From NCBI GenBank assembly GCA_015061685.1, contig SUWD01000003.1, forward strand, positions 134,018 through 188,591: 54,574 nucleotides of DNA, read 5' to 3'. A program made the translations under genes and the position numbers. The notes beneath the pieces are model-generated. The model was not told the origin of the DNA. It worked only from the letters and a program-made list of their open reading frames with translations, and searched no databases. Shown here in pieces: positions 18,257 to 25,826 of this stretch; positions within the stretch are counted from its first letter, which is position 1, and each line of letters begins with the position of its first letter. This stretch comes from Lentisphaerota bacterium (GTDB taxonomy: Bacteria > Verrucomicrobiota > Lentisphaeria > Victivallales > Victivallaceae).

Positions 18257-19627
18257 ATGAAAAAATTCAAAATCGCTTATCTGCCTTTGACCAAAGTGAA
18301 CTGGTCAAATGATTCTCTGGAAAATGCCCGGAAAAATGCCCTTGCTTATCTGCAGACTCTCCCCGGAGTGGAGGTTGCCGGCGGAGAAAAGATGATCGCC
18401 CTCGAATCCGAAGCTGTCGAACTTCTGGAACGCATGGAGGAGGAAAAACCGGATCTGATCGTCGCCCACTTCCTCACTTTCGCACTGGGGGTGATCGTAC
18501 CGATGTTCGCCCGGAGACTCAACGTCCCGGTCGTCCTCTGGTCGATGAAAGAACCCGATCCTGCCGGAGGCAGACTGCAGAACAACTCTTTCTGTGCCGC
18601 AAATATGAATGCCCACTTCATGTACCGTATGCATGTGCCGTACTTCCATATCCATGCTTTCCCCAATACCAAAGAGGCCAATGATGCTCTTGTCAGAGCG
18701 GTAAAAGTCACCCGTTGTGCCGCCATGCTCAAAAAACTCCGGATCGGAGTCATTGGCGGCAGAGTGCCGGGATTTTTCACCTCCAGCTGCAGTGAAATGC
18801 TTCTGCGGACAAAAATCGGTGCCGAAGTCAAATACATCACCCAGCATGAGGTGATCACAACTGCTGAAAAATTAAGTCCCGATGAGCTGGAAGAAGCAAA
18901 AAAAACCATCCTTTCCGATGCTCCCTGCCACGAAACCGACGGCCCCACCGATAAGCAGTTGGAAAAATCCGCCGCCTTATTCGCCGCAGTAGGCAAAATG
19001 AAAGATAAATTTGCCGTAAATACCTTTGCCATGCGGTGCTGGCCGGAATTTATCGACGATGATCTTTACGGCATTGCGGTATGCTCCACCATCGGTCACC
19101 TGACCAATCACGGACTTATCACCGCCTGCGAAGGTGATGTTTACGGTGCTGTCACAATGCAGATCACCGGAGAATTGTCCGGCGAACTGCCATTTTTCTG
19201 CGATCTGGTCATTATGGAGGGCGATTACGCCGTGGCGTGGCACTGCGGTGCAGCCCCATGCAGTATCTGCAAAAACGGATTCACAGCTCAACTGCGTAAA
19301 AGTTCCACCGTGGATGGCGGCGGAGTTAAAGGCGTTACCAATGAATTTCCGCTCAAACCCGGCAGAGTCACCCTCGTCCGGCTCGGCGAAACCAGGGACG
19401 GTGACGGTTTCCGGATGCTCATCGCCCCCGGTGACGGATTGGATACCGACCTTTTCGTCCGGGGAAATCCGCTGAAAATAAAACTGGATGCCGGTTGTGA
19501 TAAAATGCGTGAGGAGATCATCGGAAACGGCTGGGAACACCATTATACGCTCTGCTACGGCGACCAGACCGAAGCTCTCACCGATCTTTGTAAAATACTC
19601 AATATCCAATATACCATTGTAAAATAA
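18257..19627 (+). CDS. L-fucose/L-arabinose isomerase-like protein
   Basis: A 456-residue protein of the fucose/arabinose isomerase superfamily, which interconverts aldoses and ketoses using a divalent metal in the cytoplasm. The N-terminal Rossmann-like halves (KIAYLPLTKV; RIGVIGGRVPGF) and a C-terminal metal-binding domain (FAMRCWPEF, CEGDVYGAVTM, VAWHCGAAP) are visible. It is shorter than FucI (about 590) and close to the size of uncharacterised fucose-isomerase-like proteins. It starts 13 bases after the kinase. Confidence 0.85.
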   Translation: MKKFKIAYLPLTKVNWSNDSLENARKNALAYLQTLPGVEVAGGEKMIALESEAVELLERMEEEKPDLIVAHFLTFALGVIVPMFARRLNVPVVLWSMKEPDPAGGRLQNNSFCAANMNAHFMYRMHVPYFHIHAFPNTKEANDALVRAVKVTRCAAMLKKLRIGVIGGRVPGFFTSSCSEMLLRTKIGAEVKYITQHEVITTAEKLSPDELEEAKKTILSDAPCHETDGPTDKQLEKSAALFAAVGKMKDKFAVNTFAMRCWPEFIDDDLYGIAVCSTIGHLTNHGLITACEGDVYGAVTMQITGELSGELPFFCDLVIMEGDYAVAWHCGAAPCSICKNGFTAQLRKSSTVDGGGVKGVTNEFPLKPGRVTLVRLGETRDGDGFRMLIAPGDGLDTDLFVRGNPLKIKLDAGCDKMREEIIGNGWEHHYTLCYGDQTEALTDLCKILNIQYTIVK

Positions 19628-19639
19628 GGAGTGATCCCC

Positions 19640-20440
19640 ATGAATGACAACAATCTTCTGATCCACCTCTCCCCAGGACAAGGCTACAACAAAGTTTTTG
19701 AATTGGGGCAATTCAACATGGCATTGACCCGTTTCGGTATCGTCCAGCTGGCAAAAGGGAGTTCCTACACCGGAAATACCGGGAATTTTGAAATGGCGAT
19801 CATCACGCTCGGCGGTAAATTCTCCGCCAAAGGCGACAACTGGGAATTCGCTGAAATCGGCGGCAGAAAAGATGTCTTTTCCGGCAAACCGCACGCCCTT
19901 TACATGCCGAGAAATACTCAATTCGTCATCACCGCTCTGACCGATTGCGACTTTGCCGTAAATGAGTCCCCGGCTTCCAGAGATACCGCCAGACCGACGG
20001 TCATCACTCCGGAAATGACCCGCACGATCTCCATCGGCAGAGATAACTTCACCCGTGCCGCCACAATTATTCTGGATGAGACGTTTGATTCCGAACACTT
20101 CTATATCGGCGAAGGCATGATCCCGTCAGGCAACTGGTCAGGTTACCCCCCGCACCGGCACGATTTCGATGATCTGCCCGGAGAGATCGACATGGAGGAA
20201 ACTTACTTCTACCGCTTCGATCCTCCGCAGGGCTTCGGCATCCAGAAGGTCTATAAGACCGACGGTTCCATCGACGAAACTTACACCGTAAAAAATAATG
20301 ATACCGTGGCGATCGCAGAGGGTTACCATCCGCTCTGCGGAGCTCCGGGATATCAGATGTACTATCTGTGGACGATGTGCGGCAAGGTCAACCGGGGCTT
20401 GATCTCCGCCAAAGATCCGCAGCATGACTGGGTGAAGTAA
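19640..20440 (+). CDS. iolB: 5-deoxy-glucuronate isomerase (IolB)
   Basis: A 266-residue bicupin that converts 5-deoxy-D-glucuronate to 2-deoxy-5-keto-D-gluconate in myo-inositol breakdown. The metal site is visible in PPHRHDFDDLP (two His), the EETYFYRFDPPQGFG stretch (Glu) and EGYHPLCGAPGYQMYYL (His). ATG 19640 is chosen because AAGGAG sits eight bases upstream; an in-frame GTG at 19631 overlaps that site. No iolG, iolE or iolD is in the window, so its partners here are atypical. Confidence 0.9.
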   Translation: MNDNNLLIHLSPGQGYNKVFELGQFNMALTRFGIVQLAKGSSYTGNTGNFEMAIITLGGKFSAKGDNWEFAEIGGRKDVFSGKPHALYMPRNTQFVITALTDCDFAVNESPASRDTARPTVITPEMTRTISIGRDNFTRAATIILDETFDSEHFYIGEGMIPSGNWSGYPPHRHDFDDLPGEIDMEETYFYRFDPPQGFGIQKVYKTDGSIDETYTVKNNDTVAIAEGYHPLCGAPGYQMYYLWTMCGKVNRGLISAKDPQHDWVK

Positions 20441-21955
20441 ATGGCTGAAGAACCGCTTTTACTGGGTATCGACTTCGGAACCGGCGGCTGTAAAGTCACC
20501 GCCGTTACCCCCGATGGCACGACCGTCGGGGAAGCTTCCGTGGAATATCCCACTTTTTACGAACATCCCGGCTGGTCGGAGCAGAATCCGGAGGATTGGT
20601 ACAATGCCATGTGTCAGGCATTGAAACTGATCCGGGAAAAAGGTGTCGATCTCAAACGGATCGCTGCACTCTCCTTTGACGGCTCCACCCACAATGCCGT
20701 ACTGCTGGACGGAAATATGAATGTCCTGCGGAGAACCATCATGTGGACGGATCAACGCAGTACAAAAGAGTGTTCATTCCTCAAGGAAAATTACGCTGAT
20801 AAAATCTTTTCCACCGCATATCAGATGCCGACTCCGACCTGGACACTGCCCCAGCTGCGGTGGCTGGCTGAAAATGAACCGGAAATTTTGACGCAGGTAC
20901 GGCACATCCTTTTTGTCAAGGATTATGTGCGATATCTGGTTACCGGAGTTGCAGTCACCGATTATATTGAAGCTCAAGGCACGCTCTTTTTCGACATGAA
21001 AAAGATGGCGTGGTCAGCAGAATTGGCGGAATTGGCAGGGATCACTGCGGATGTGCTGCCGGAATTGATAAAGCCGACAGATATCGCCGGCAGAGTTACT
21101 GCCGAAGCTGCCGAAAAAACCGGTATTCCGGAGGGAACACCGGTCGTATGCGGCACCTCGGATTCAGCCGCAGAAGATTACGGTGCCGGAGCGATAACTC
21201 CGGGAGACTGCATCATCAAACTTGCCACTGCCGGAAATGTCAATGTCATGACCGCTGAAGCACATCCTGATCCGGGGATGCTCACCTATTCGCACGTCAT
21301 TCCGGGGATGTGGTATTCTGTTGCGGCGACCAATGCGGCGGCTTTGTGCCAGAGATGGTTCAGAGATGCTCTCTGCCAGTCGGAGATCGCTGAAGGAGAG
21401 AAACTGGGCAAAAAGGCATTCGTCCTTATGGGAGAGCTGGCGGAAAAATCTCCTCTTGGAGCCAATGGAGTGATGTTCCACCCCTATTTGCAGGGAGAGC
21501 GTTCACCCTACTGGGATCCGAAACTGCGGGCGAGTTTCACCGGAGTGTCGATCGCCTCAAACAAAGGGGATTTCATCCGGGCGATCTTTGAGGGAGTGGC
21601 ATTTTCACTGCTGGACTGCTTCGGTCAGATCCGCAATGCCGGTCTGCCGGTCAAACAGATATTCCTGATCGGCGGCGGAGCAAGAAGCAGATTGTGGAGT
21701 GAGATCATCAGCAATGTTTTCAACTTGTCCGGTTCAATACCCACTCCGGCAGATGCCTCATTCGGCACGGCATTGATCGCCGGAACGGGTATCGGATTTT
21801 TCCCGGACAGTGCCACGGCGGTAAAACAGTGTTTGAAAGTGGAAAGAACGTTTGCCCCTGATCCGGCGGCAGCGGGAAAGTACCGTGAACTTTTCGATGT
21901 TTACCGGGAGATCCATGACGCTCTGGCCCCGATATACGCAAAAAAAGGAAAATAA
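20441..21955 (+). CDS. FGGY-family carbohydrate kinase (xylulokinase-like)
   Basis: A 504-residue two-lobed kinase. The ATP-binding N-terminus GIDFGTGGCKV, the LSFDGSTHNAVLLD and WTDQRS substrate region and GTSDSAAEDYGAGA (catalytic Asp) place it near xylulokinases. The C-terminal GGGARSRLWSEI adenosine motif is present. The ATG follows the iolB stop codon with no gap. It probably phosphorylates the ketose made by the fucose-isomerase-like protein (inference). A structured repeat follows the stop codon. Confidence 0.88.
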   Translation: MAEEPLLLGIDFGTGGCKVTAVTPDGTTVGEASVEYPTFYEHPGWSEQNPEDWYNAMCQALKLIREKGVDLKRIAALSFDGSTHNAVLLDGNMNVLRRTIMWTDQRSTKECSFLKENYADKIFSTAYQMPTPTWTLPQLRWLAENEPEILTQVRHILFVKDYVRYLVTGVAVTDYIEAQGTLFFDMKKMAWSAELAELAGITADVLPELIKPTDIAGRVTAEAAEKTGIPEGTPVVCGTSDSAAEDYGAGAITPGDCIIKLATAGNVNVMTAEAHPDPGMLTYSHVIPGMWYSVAATNAAALCQRWFRDALCQSEIAEGEKLGKKAFVLMGELAEKSPLGANGVMFHPYLQGERSPYWDPKLRASFTGVSIASNKGDFIRAIFEGVAFSLLDCFGQIRNAGLPVKQIFLIGGGARSRLWSEIISNVFNLSGSIPTPADASFGTALIAGTGIGFFPDSATAVKQCLKVERTFAPDPAAAGKYRELFDVYREIHDALAPIYAKKGK

Positions 21956-21963
21956 ATAAAAAT

Positions 21964-22106
21964 AAAAAAATCCCGCACCGGGTCGTACCCGGACGTGGTC
22001 AAGCGGCGGAACGCTTGTCGCCGCAAGGCGACACCACCTGCCGGGAGCGATGTCATGCAAGAATTTGCATGACGATTGAGCGGGAGGCAGCACAAACAAG
22101 AGCCGG
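21964..22106 (+). repeat. Structured multi-hairpin intergenic repeat (full copy)
   Basis: The element begins AAAAAAATCCCGC and ends AGAGCCGG. Hairpins in order are: CCGGG-TCGTA-CCCGG (21978-21992); CAAGCG/CGCTTG (22000-22017) and TCGCC-GCAA-GGCGA with a GNRA-type loop (22018-22031), both enclosed by GTGGT/ACCAC; then GTCATGCAA-GAAT-TTGCATGAC (22052-22073), enclosed by CTGCC/GGCAG. The same element occurs at 35346-35466 in the opposite orientation. It lies eight bases after the FGGY kinase stop codon. Confidence 0.85.
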
Positions 22107-22116
22107 TAAAAAAATA

Positions 22117-22170
22117 AAAAAAATCCCGCACCGGGTCGTACCCGGACGTGGTCAAGCGGCTGTGCCGCAT
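22117..22170 (+). repeat. Structured repeat, truncated second copy
   Basis: It repeats AAAATCCCGCACCGGGTCGT and the stretch up to GTGGTCAAGCGGC exactly, then diverges into a small GCGGC-TGT-GCCGC hairpin. Only the first third of the full element is kept. Confidence 0.85.
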
Positions 22171-22186
22171 GAAATAAGGAATAAAG

Positions 22187-22216
22187 TTGACAACAACTTG
22201 AAATTGTTTTTATAAC
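22187..22216 (+). promoter_or_regulatory. Possible promoter before the flavoprotein gene
   Basis: TTGACA (22187-22192), an 18-base spacer and TATAAC (22211-22216). A start from here would begin at or inside the GGGAG ribosome site of the next gene, which weakens the call. The -35 also lies in a small dyad AAGTTG-ACAA-CAACTT. Confidence 0.25.
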
Positions 22217-22233
22217 CAGGGAGAACAAAAAAG

Positions 22234-23688
22234 ATGCTCGTACCAAGAGACAATTACATGTACGAAATGATTCGTACGGAGTTGATCGACGCTGTCGGTC
22301 AGGAGTATGTCAGCACCAATGAGTCTGACAAATTCGGTCATTCCGTGGACTATTACTGGATCCCGGAGATGTGGCATGACCGCGGCAAAGACACCCCGAA
22401 ACCGGACTTCGTCGTCCATCCGGGAAGTGCCGAAGAGGTCGCCAAAGTCATGAAGATCGCCAATGCTTACAAGATCCCCGTCACTCCGTGGGGCGGCGGT
22501 TCCGGTTCCCAGGGCGGTGCTTTGCCGGTTTACGGCGGAATCATCCTCGATACCAAACGGATGAATAAATTCATCGGCATCGATAAGGAATCTCTCACCG
22601 TCACCTGTCAGACCGGTATGATCGCCCGTCATCTGGAGTGGAGATGCAATAAAGAGGGATTTTCCACCATGCACCTGCCCGCCTCCATCGCCTGTGCCAC
22701 TATCGGCGGTTTTCTCGCCCACCGCGGTACCGGAGTGCTTTCCACCAAATACGGCAAGATCGAAGATATGGTCATGTCTCTGGAAGTGGTCACCCCCACC
22801 GGTGAGATCATCCGTACTTTGCCGGTCCCCCGTCACGCTTCCGGCCCGGATCTGACGATGCTTTTCCTCGGCAGCGAGGGTACTCTGGGCGTCATTACGG
22901 AAGTAACTCTCAAAGTCCACCCCGAACCCGAAGCAAGAGAATTCCGGGCATATATTTTCAAAGACTTCCACACCGCCATGAGTGCCGGTGCCGAATTGAT
23001 GAGAAGCCGCCTGCAGCCGTGTGCCGTCCGTCTCTACGACGAAGAAGAAACCATCCACCATGTCCGTAAAGTTTTCGGTATGGAACTGGACAAAGGTGCT
23101 TATCTGGTATTCGGATTCGACGGTGCCAGAGAGATCGTCGATTGCCAGATGAAACGGGCAAGAGCCATCATGGAAGAAAAATACAACGGCAAAGATCTGG
23201 GCAGCAAAGGCGGTGAACTCTGGTGGCAGAATAAATATAAATTCTTCTATCCGCCCTTTATGTTCCACATCCCGCAGGCATTCGGCACGCTGGATACCGT
23301 AGCGACATTCGCCAATATCGAAAAAGTTTACTGGGCAATGAAAAAAGTGGTCAATGAGAATTTCCCGCAGGCCCGTTTCATCGGACACTTCTCCCACTGG
23401 TACGAATGGGGCTGTATGCTCTATGCCCGCTTCATTTTCGAGGGCGAAAATGTCCCCGCCGATCCCGCCGAAGCCGCACAGCTTTACAACAAGGTCTGGG
23501 ATATGGCGATCCGTGCCGCCATCGCCAACGGCGGCGTGATCAATGAACACCACGGCGTCGGTCTCAAACTCGGCAGACTGATGAAAGAGTTGTACGGTCC
23601 GGCTATGCCCGTCCTCGAAGGTATCAAAAAACAGCTCGACCCCAACAATATTATGAACCCCGGTAAATTAGGCTTCAAAGGAATCTGA
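22234..23688 (+). CDS. FAD-binding oxidoreductase (GlcD/VAO family)
   Basis: A 484-residue flavoprotein with a PCMH-type FAD domain (VTPWGGGSGSQGGALPVYGG, then CATIGGFLAHRGTG and GSEGTLGVITEVTLK) and a C-terminal FAD-linked oxidase domain ending IKKQLDPNNIMNPGKLG. Relatives oxidise 2-hydroxy acids such as glycolate or D-lactate, or act in alkyl-DHAP synthesis. The next gene is an Fe-S protein, as in GlcD-GlcF and LldEFG-like pairs, so electrons probably go to the quinone pool or a carrier (inference). GGGAG precedes the ATG. Confidence 0.88.
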   Translation: MLVPRDNYMYEMIRTELIDAVGQEYVSTNESDKFGHSVDYYWIPEMWHDRGKDTPKPDFVVHPGSAEEVAKVMKIANAYKIPVTPWGGGSGSQGGALPVYGGIILDTKRMNKFIGIDKESLTVTCQTGMIARHLEWRCNKEGFSTMHLPASIACATIGGFLAHRGTGVLSTKYGKIEDMVMSLEVVTPTGEIIRTLPVPRHASGPDLTMLFLGSEGTLGVITEVTLKVHPEPEAREFRAYIFKDFHTAMSAGAELMRSRLQPCAVRLYDEEETIHHVRKVFGMELDKGAYLVFGFDGAREIVDCQMKRARAIMEEKYNGKDLGSKGGELWWQNKYKFFYPPFMFHIPQAFGTLDTVATFANIEKVYWAMKKVVNENFPQARFIGHFSHWYEWGCMLYARFIFEGENVPADPAEAAQLYNKVWDMAIRAAIANGGVINEHHGVGLKLGRLMKELYGPAMPVLEGIKKQLDPNNIMNPGKLGFKGI

Positions 23689-23690
23689 CC

Positions 23691-24725
23691 ATGAATATCG
23701 ATAAATATAATGACGCTGTAAAAAATTGCCGTTTCTGTTTCATGTGCCGCCATCTCTCGGCGGTCGGCAATGTAACTTTCACCGAAGCAGACACCCCCCG
23801 TGTGCGTGCTTCCATGATCTACGGAGTTACCATGCACCCGGAAAAAATCACGGATCAGGACTTCATTGATACGCTCTACCGCTCCGATCTTTCCCGCTGC
23901 TGCTGCTATCACTGCGTGAATCACTATGACGAAAACAGCCTCAATATCGCCATGCGTACTGATATTGTGGAAAAAGGTGCTGCCCCGGATTACGTCAAAG
24001 CGATCGCCGCAAAACTGCAGGAAAGCAGTTCATGGGAGATCTCCGGCAAAGCTGATGTGCTGTATTTCACCGACCGCTACACTCTGGCAAGTGAAACTGT
24101 CGCTCCGGCTTTTGATGCGGTCATGAAAAAAGCCGGTATCGCTTACGCCACCGTCAAAGGCGGATGTATCGGCAGAGCTTTGAAAGTGCTGGGATTCGCC
24201 GCTGAAGCCAAAGCCGCCGCCGCCAAATTCGTGGAGACTGTCAGTGCTGCCGGAGCAAAAATGCTGGTGGTTTCCAATCCTGCCGCTTATGAATTGCTCA
24301 AGAATGACTGCAAAGAATTCGGCATTGATGTACCATTTGCCGTGATGCACACTTCCGAATATATCCTCTCGCTCAAACTCAATTTCAAAGCGGCAGGCAA
24401 ACTCTACTATCTGGAAAGCGATTATCTTAAAAATTATAACGATAATCTGGCATTCCCCAGAGAATTGCTCGCCGCCATGGGTGCAGATATCCAGCCTTTC
24501 GGTACCAATAACGAGGAATCCTACACCTGCGGTGAGGGTGCCGTGGTTCTCCCGGAAATCAATGAGAGCATCGTTAAAAAGCTTGCGGAATACATCGCTG
24601 ACCGTGCCGATGATCCGGCAAACGATCTGATCGTTGTCGCTTCTCCTTATACCAAAGTCTGGCTGAATAAATACACCGCACTCAACGTGATGACTCTGGA
24701 AGAAGTCGCCGCCAAAGCACTGTAA
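23691..24725 (+). CDS. Cysteine-rich Fe-S partner of the flavoprotein
   Basis: A 344-residue protein starting two bases after the flavoprotein stop codon. The N-terminus has a CRFCFMC cluster, then SRCCCYHCVN near residue 68. These look like a degenerate pair of ferredoxin-type clusters, each lacking the regular CxxCxxCxxxCP form. The C-terminal part (VLYFTDRYTLASE, MLVVSNPAAYELL) resembles the heterodisulfide-reductase/GlcF fold, but the usual CCG motifs are not seen. It is probably the electron-transfer subunit of the flavoprotein complex. The family assignment is moderate. Confidence 0.7.
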   Translation: MNIDKYNDAVKNCRFCFMCRHLSAVGNVTFTEADTPRVRASMIYGVTMHPEKITDQDFIDTLYRSDLSRCCCYHCVNHYDENSLNIAMRTDIVEKGAAPDYVKAIAAKLQESSSWEISGKADVLYFTDRYTLASETVAPAFDAVMKKAGIAYATVKGGCIGRALKVLGFAAEAKAAAAKFVETVSAAGAKMLVVSNPAAYELLKNDCKEFGIDVPFAVMHTSEYILSLKLNFKAAGKLYYLESDYLKNYNDNLAFPRELLAAMGADIQPFGTNNEESYTCGEGAVVLPEINESIVKKLAEYIADRADDPANDLIVVASPYTKVWLNKYTALNVMTLEEVAAKAL

Positions 24726-24737
24726 GGAGAAACACTT

Positions 24738-25565
24738 ATGGCTCTGGTAACTATGAAAGAAATGCTCATTGCCGCCCGTAAGGAAAAACGGGCGGTCGGA
24801 GCATTCAACGCCGGAAACTACGAAACCGCCCGGGCAGTCCTGATGGCGGCTGAAAAGGAAAATCAGCCGGTCATAATCCAACTCTACAACCGCCTTTTCG
24901 ATTCAGAAAAAGCTTATGACCTCGCCGGTACTCTGCTCCGGCTCGCCCACCGTGCCAAAGAGCCGGTGGCTCTCCATCTGGATCACGGAGCAACGATCCA
25001 ACAGGTCAAAGATGCTCTGGCATGGGGTTATACATCGGTCATGTATGACGGTTCCCGGCTTCCCTTTGAGGAGAATGTGAAAAATACCGCATTCTGCTCG
25101 CAGTATGCCAAAAGTTTCGGTGCCTCTGTGGAAGGAGAGATCGGACACGTCGCCCAGGGCGATGAAACCGCTCTTACCCAGGTGGAGGAAGCTGTCGAAT
25201 TTGCCCGTCTGACCCAAGTCGATGCTCTGGCAGTTTCCATCGGTACCGCTCACGGCTATTACAAAAGCGAACCGAAACTGGATATCGAACGCTGTCAGGC
25301 TATCGCCGATGCCCTGCCGGAAGTGCCGCTGGTACTCCACGGCGGCAGCGGTACTCCGCTCGCCGATGTGCGGAAATCCATCGAAGCCGGTATCGCCAAA
25401 ATAAATATCGCCACTGAATATATGGATACTTACCTCAAAAGTTCCAGAAAAGAACTGGAAAAACTGGATGGTAAATTTATTCCGGTCGATAAATATTTTG
25501 ATCCCATCGTGGACGAGTGTGCAGCTCACGCCGCCCGGCTGATCCGCTTTTTCGCCGGCAAATAA
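24738..25565 (+). CDS. Class II ketose-bisphosphate aldolase (IolJ/KbaY/Fba-like)
   Basis: A 275-residue zinc aldolase. Visible are the LDHGAT zinc site (Asp82, His83), GEIGHVAQGDE, the SIGTAHG His, LHGGSGTP (second zinc His) and the phosphate-binding INIATE. It cleaves a phosphorylated ketose to dihydroxyacetone phosphate and an aldehyde. In an operon with IolB and a PfkB kinase it may act as IolJ on 2-deoxy-5-keto-D-gluconate 6-phosphate, but other substrates fit equally well. AAGGAG precedes ATG 24738, and a bidirectional terminator follows. Confidence 0.93.
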   Translation: MALVTMKEMLIAARKEKRAVGAFNAGNYETARAVLMAAEKENQPVIIQLYNRLFDSEKAYDLAGTLLRLAHRAKEPVALHLDHGATIQQVKDALAWGYTSVMYDGSRLPFEENVKNTAFCSQYAKSFGASVEGEIGHVAQGDETALTQVEEAVEFARLTQVDALAVSIGTAHGYYKSEPKLDIERCQAIADALPEVPLVLHGGSGTPLADVRKSIEAGIAKINIATEYMDTYLKSSRKELEKLDGKFIPVDKYFDPIVDECAAHAARLIRFFAGK

Positions 25566-25580
25566 TTCATTACCCAGAAA

Positions 25581-25623
25581 AATATTATGAGAGACACAAA
25601 AGGTCTCTCATAATATTTTTTTT
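25581..25623 (+). terminator. Bidirectional rho-independent terminator
   Basis: A perfect 15-base stem (AATATTATGAGAGAC with GTCTCTCATAATATT, 25581-25617) is followed by a T-run on the plus strand and by TTTTT on the minus strand. It ends the sugar operon and probably also stops clpB transcription after the intervening repeat. Confidence 0.92.
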
Positions 25624-25639
25624 ACTTTTTATTTTTCAT

Positions 25640-25826
25640 TATTGTCTCATTTTTTGTGAAAAATCTTTCCTGCGGTGGTGCATTGCCTCACACTGCATCC
25701 ACCGGTTGGATCGAACCCGTGCTTGCCGGTTTGACAAATCACAACTTATGTGATATGTTTCATACGTTAACAAAAATGTTTGTTTATAAGCTTCTGTTAC
25801 GGGTTTCACAAAATTCGGGACATTAT
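25640..25826 (+). repeat. Modular intergenic repeat, modules C-B-A (copy 2)
   Basis: Module C (25640-25686, TATTGTCTCATTTTTTGTG...) and module B (25684-25733, with CACTGCATCCACCGGTT and GAACCCGTGCTTGCCGG) are shared with 36961-37148. Module A (25734-25826, ending near GGGACATT) is shared with 187-274. This is the only copy with all three modules and no extra insert. It lies in the gap downstream of both the aldolase and clpB. Confidence 0.85.

Noticed and set aside
21964..22170. Direct repeat pair as a possible CRISPR array
   Set aside because: Only two copies, of different length, more than 100 bases apart, with no spacer regularity and no cas genes.
22187..22216. Strong independent promoter for the flavoprotein-aldolase genes
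   Set aside because: The predicted start falls in the ribosome-binding site, so it is kept only as a low-confidence feature; read-through from the first promoter is equally likely.
25700..25725. GGTTCGATCC-like sequence in module B that recalls a tRNA T-arm
   Set aside because: No acceptor, D or anticodon stems could be placed around it on either strand.
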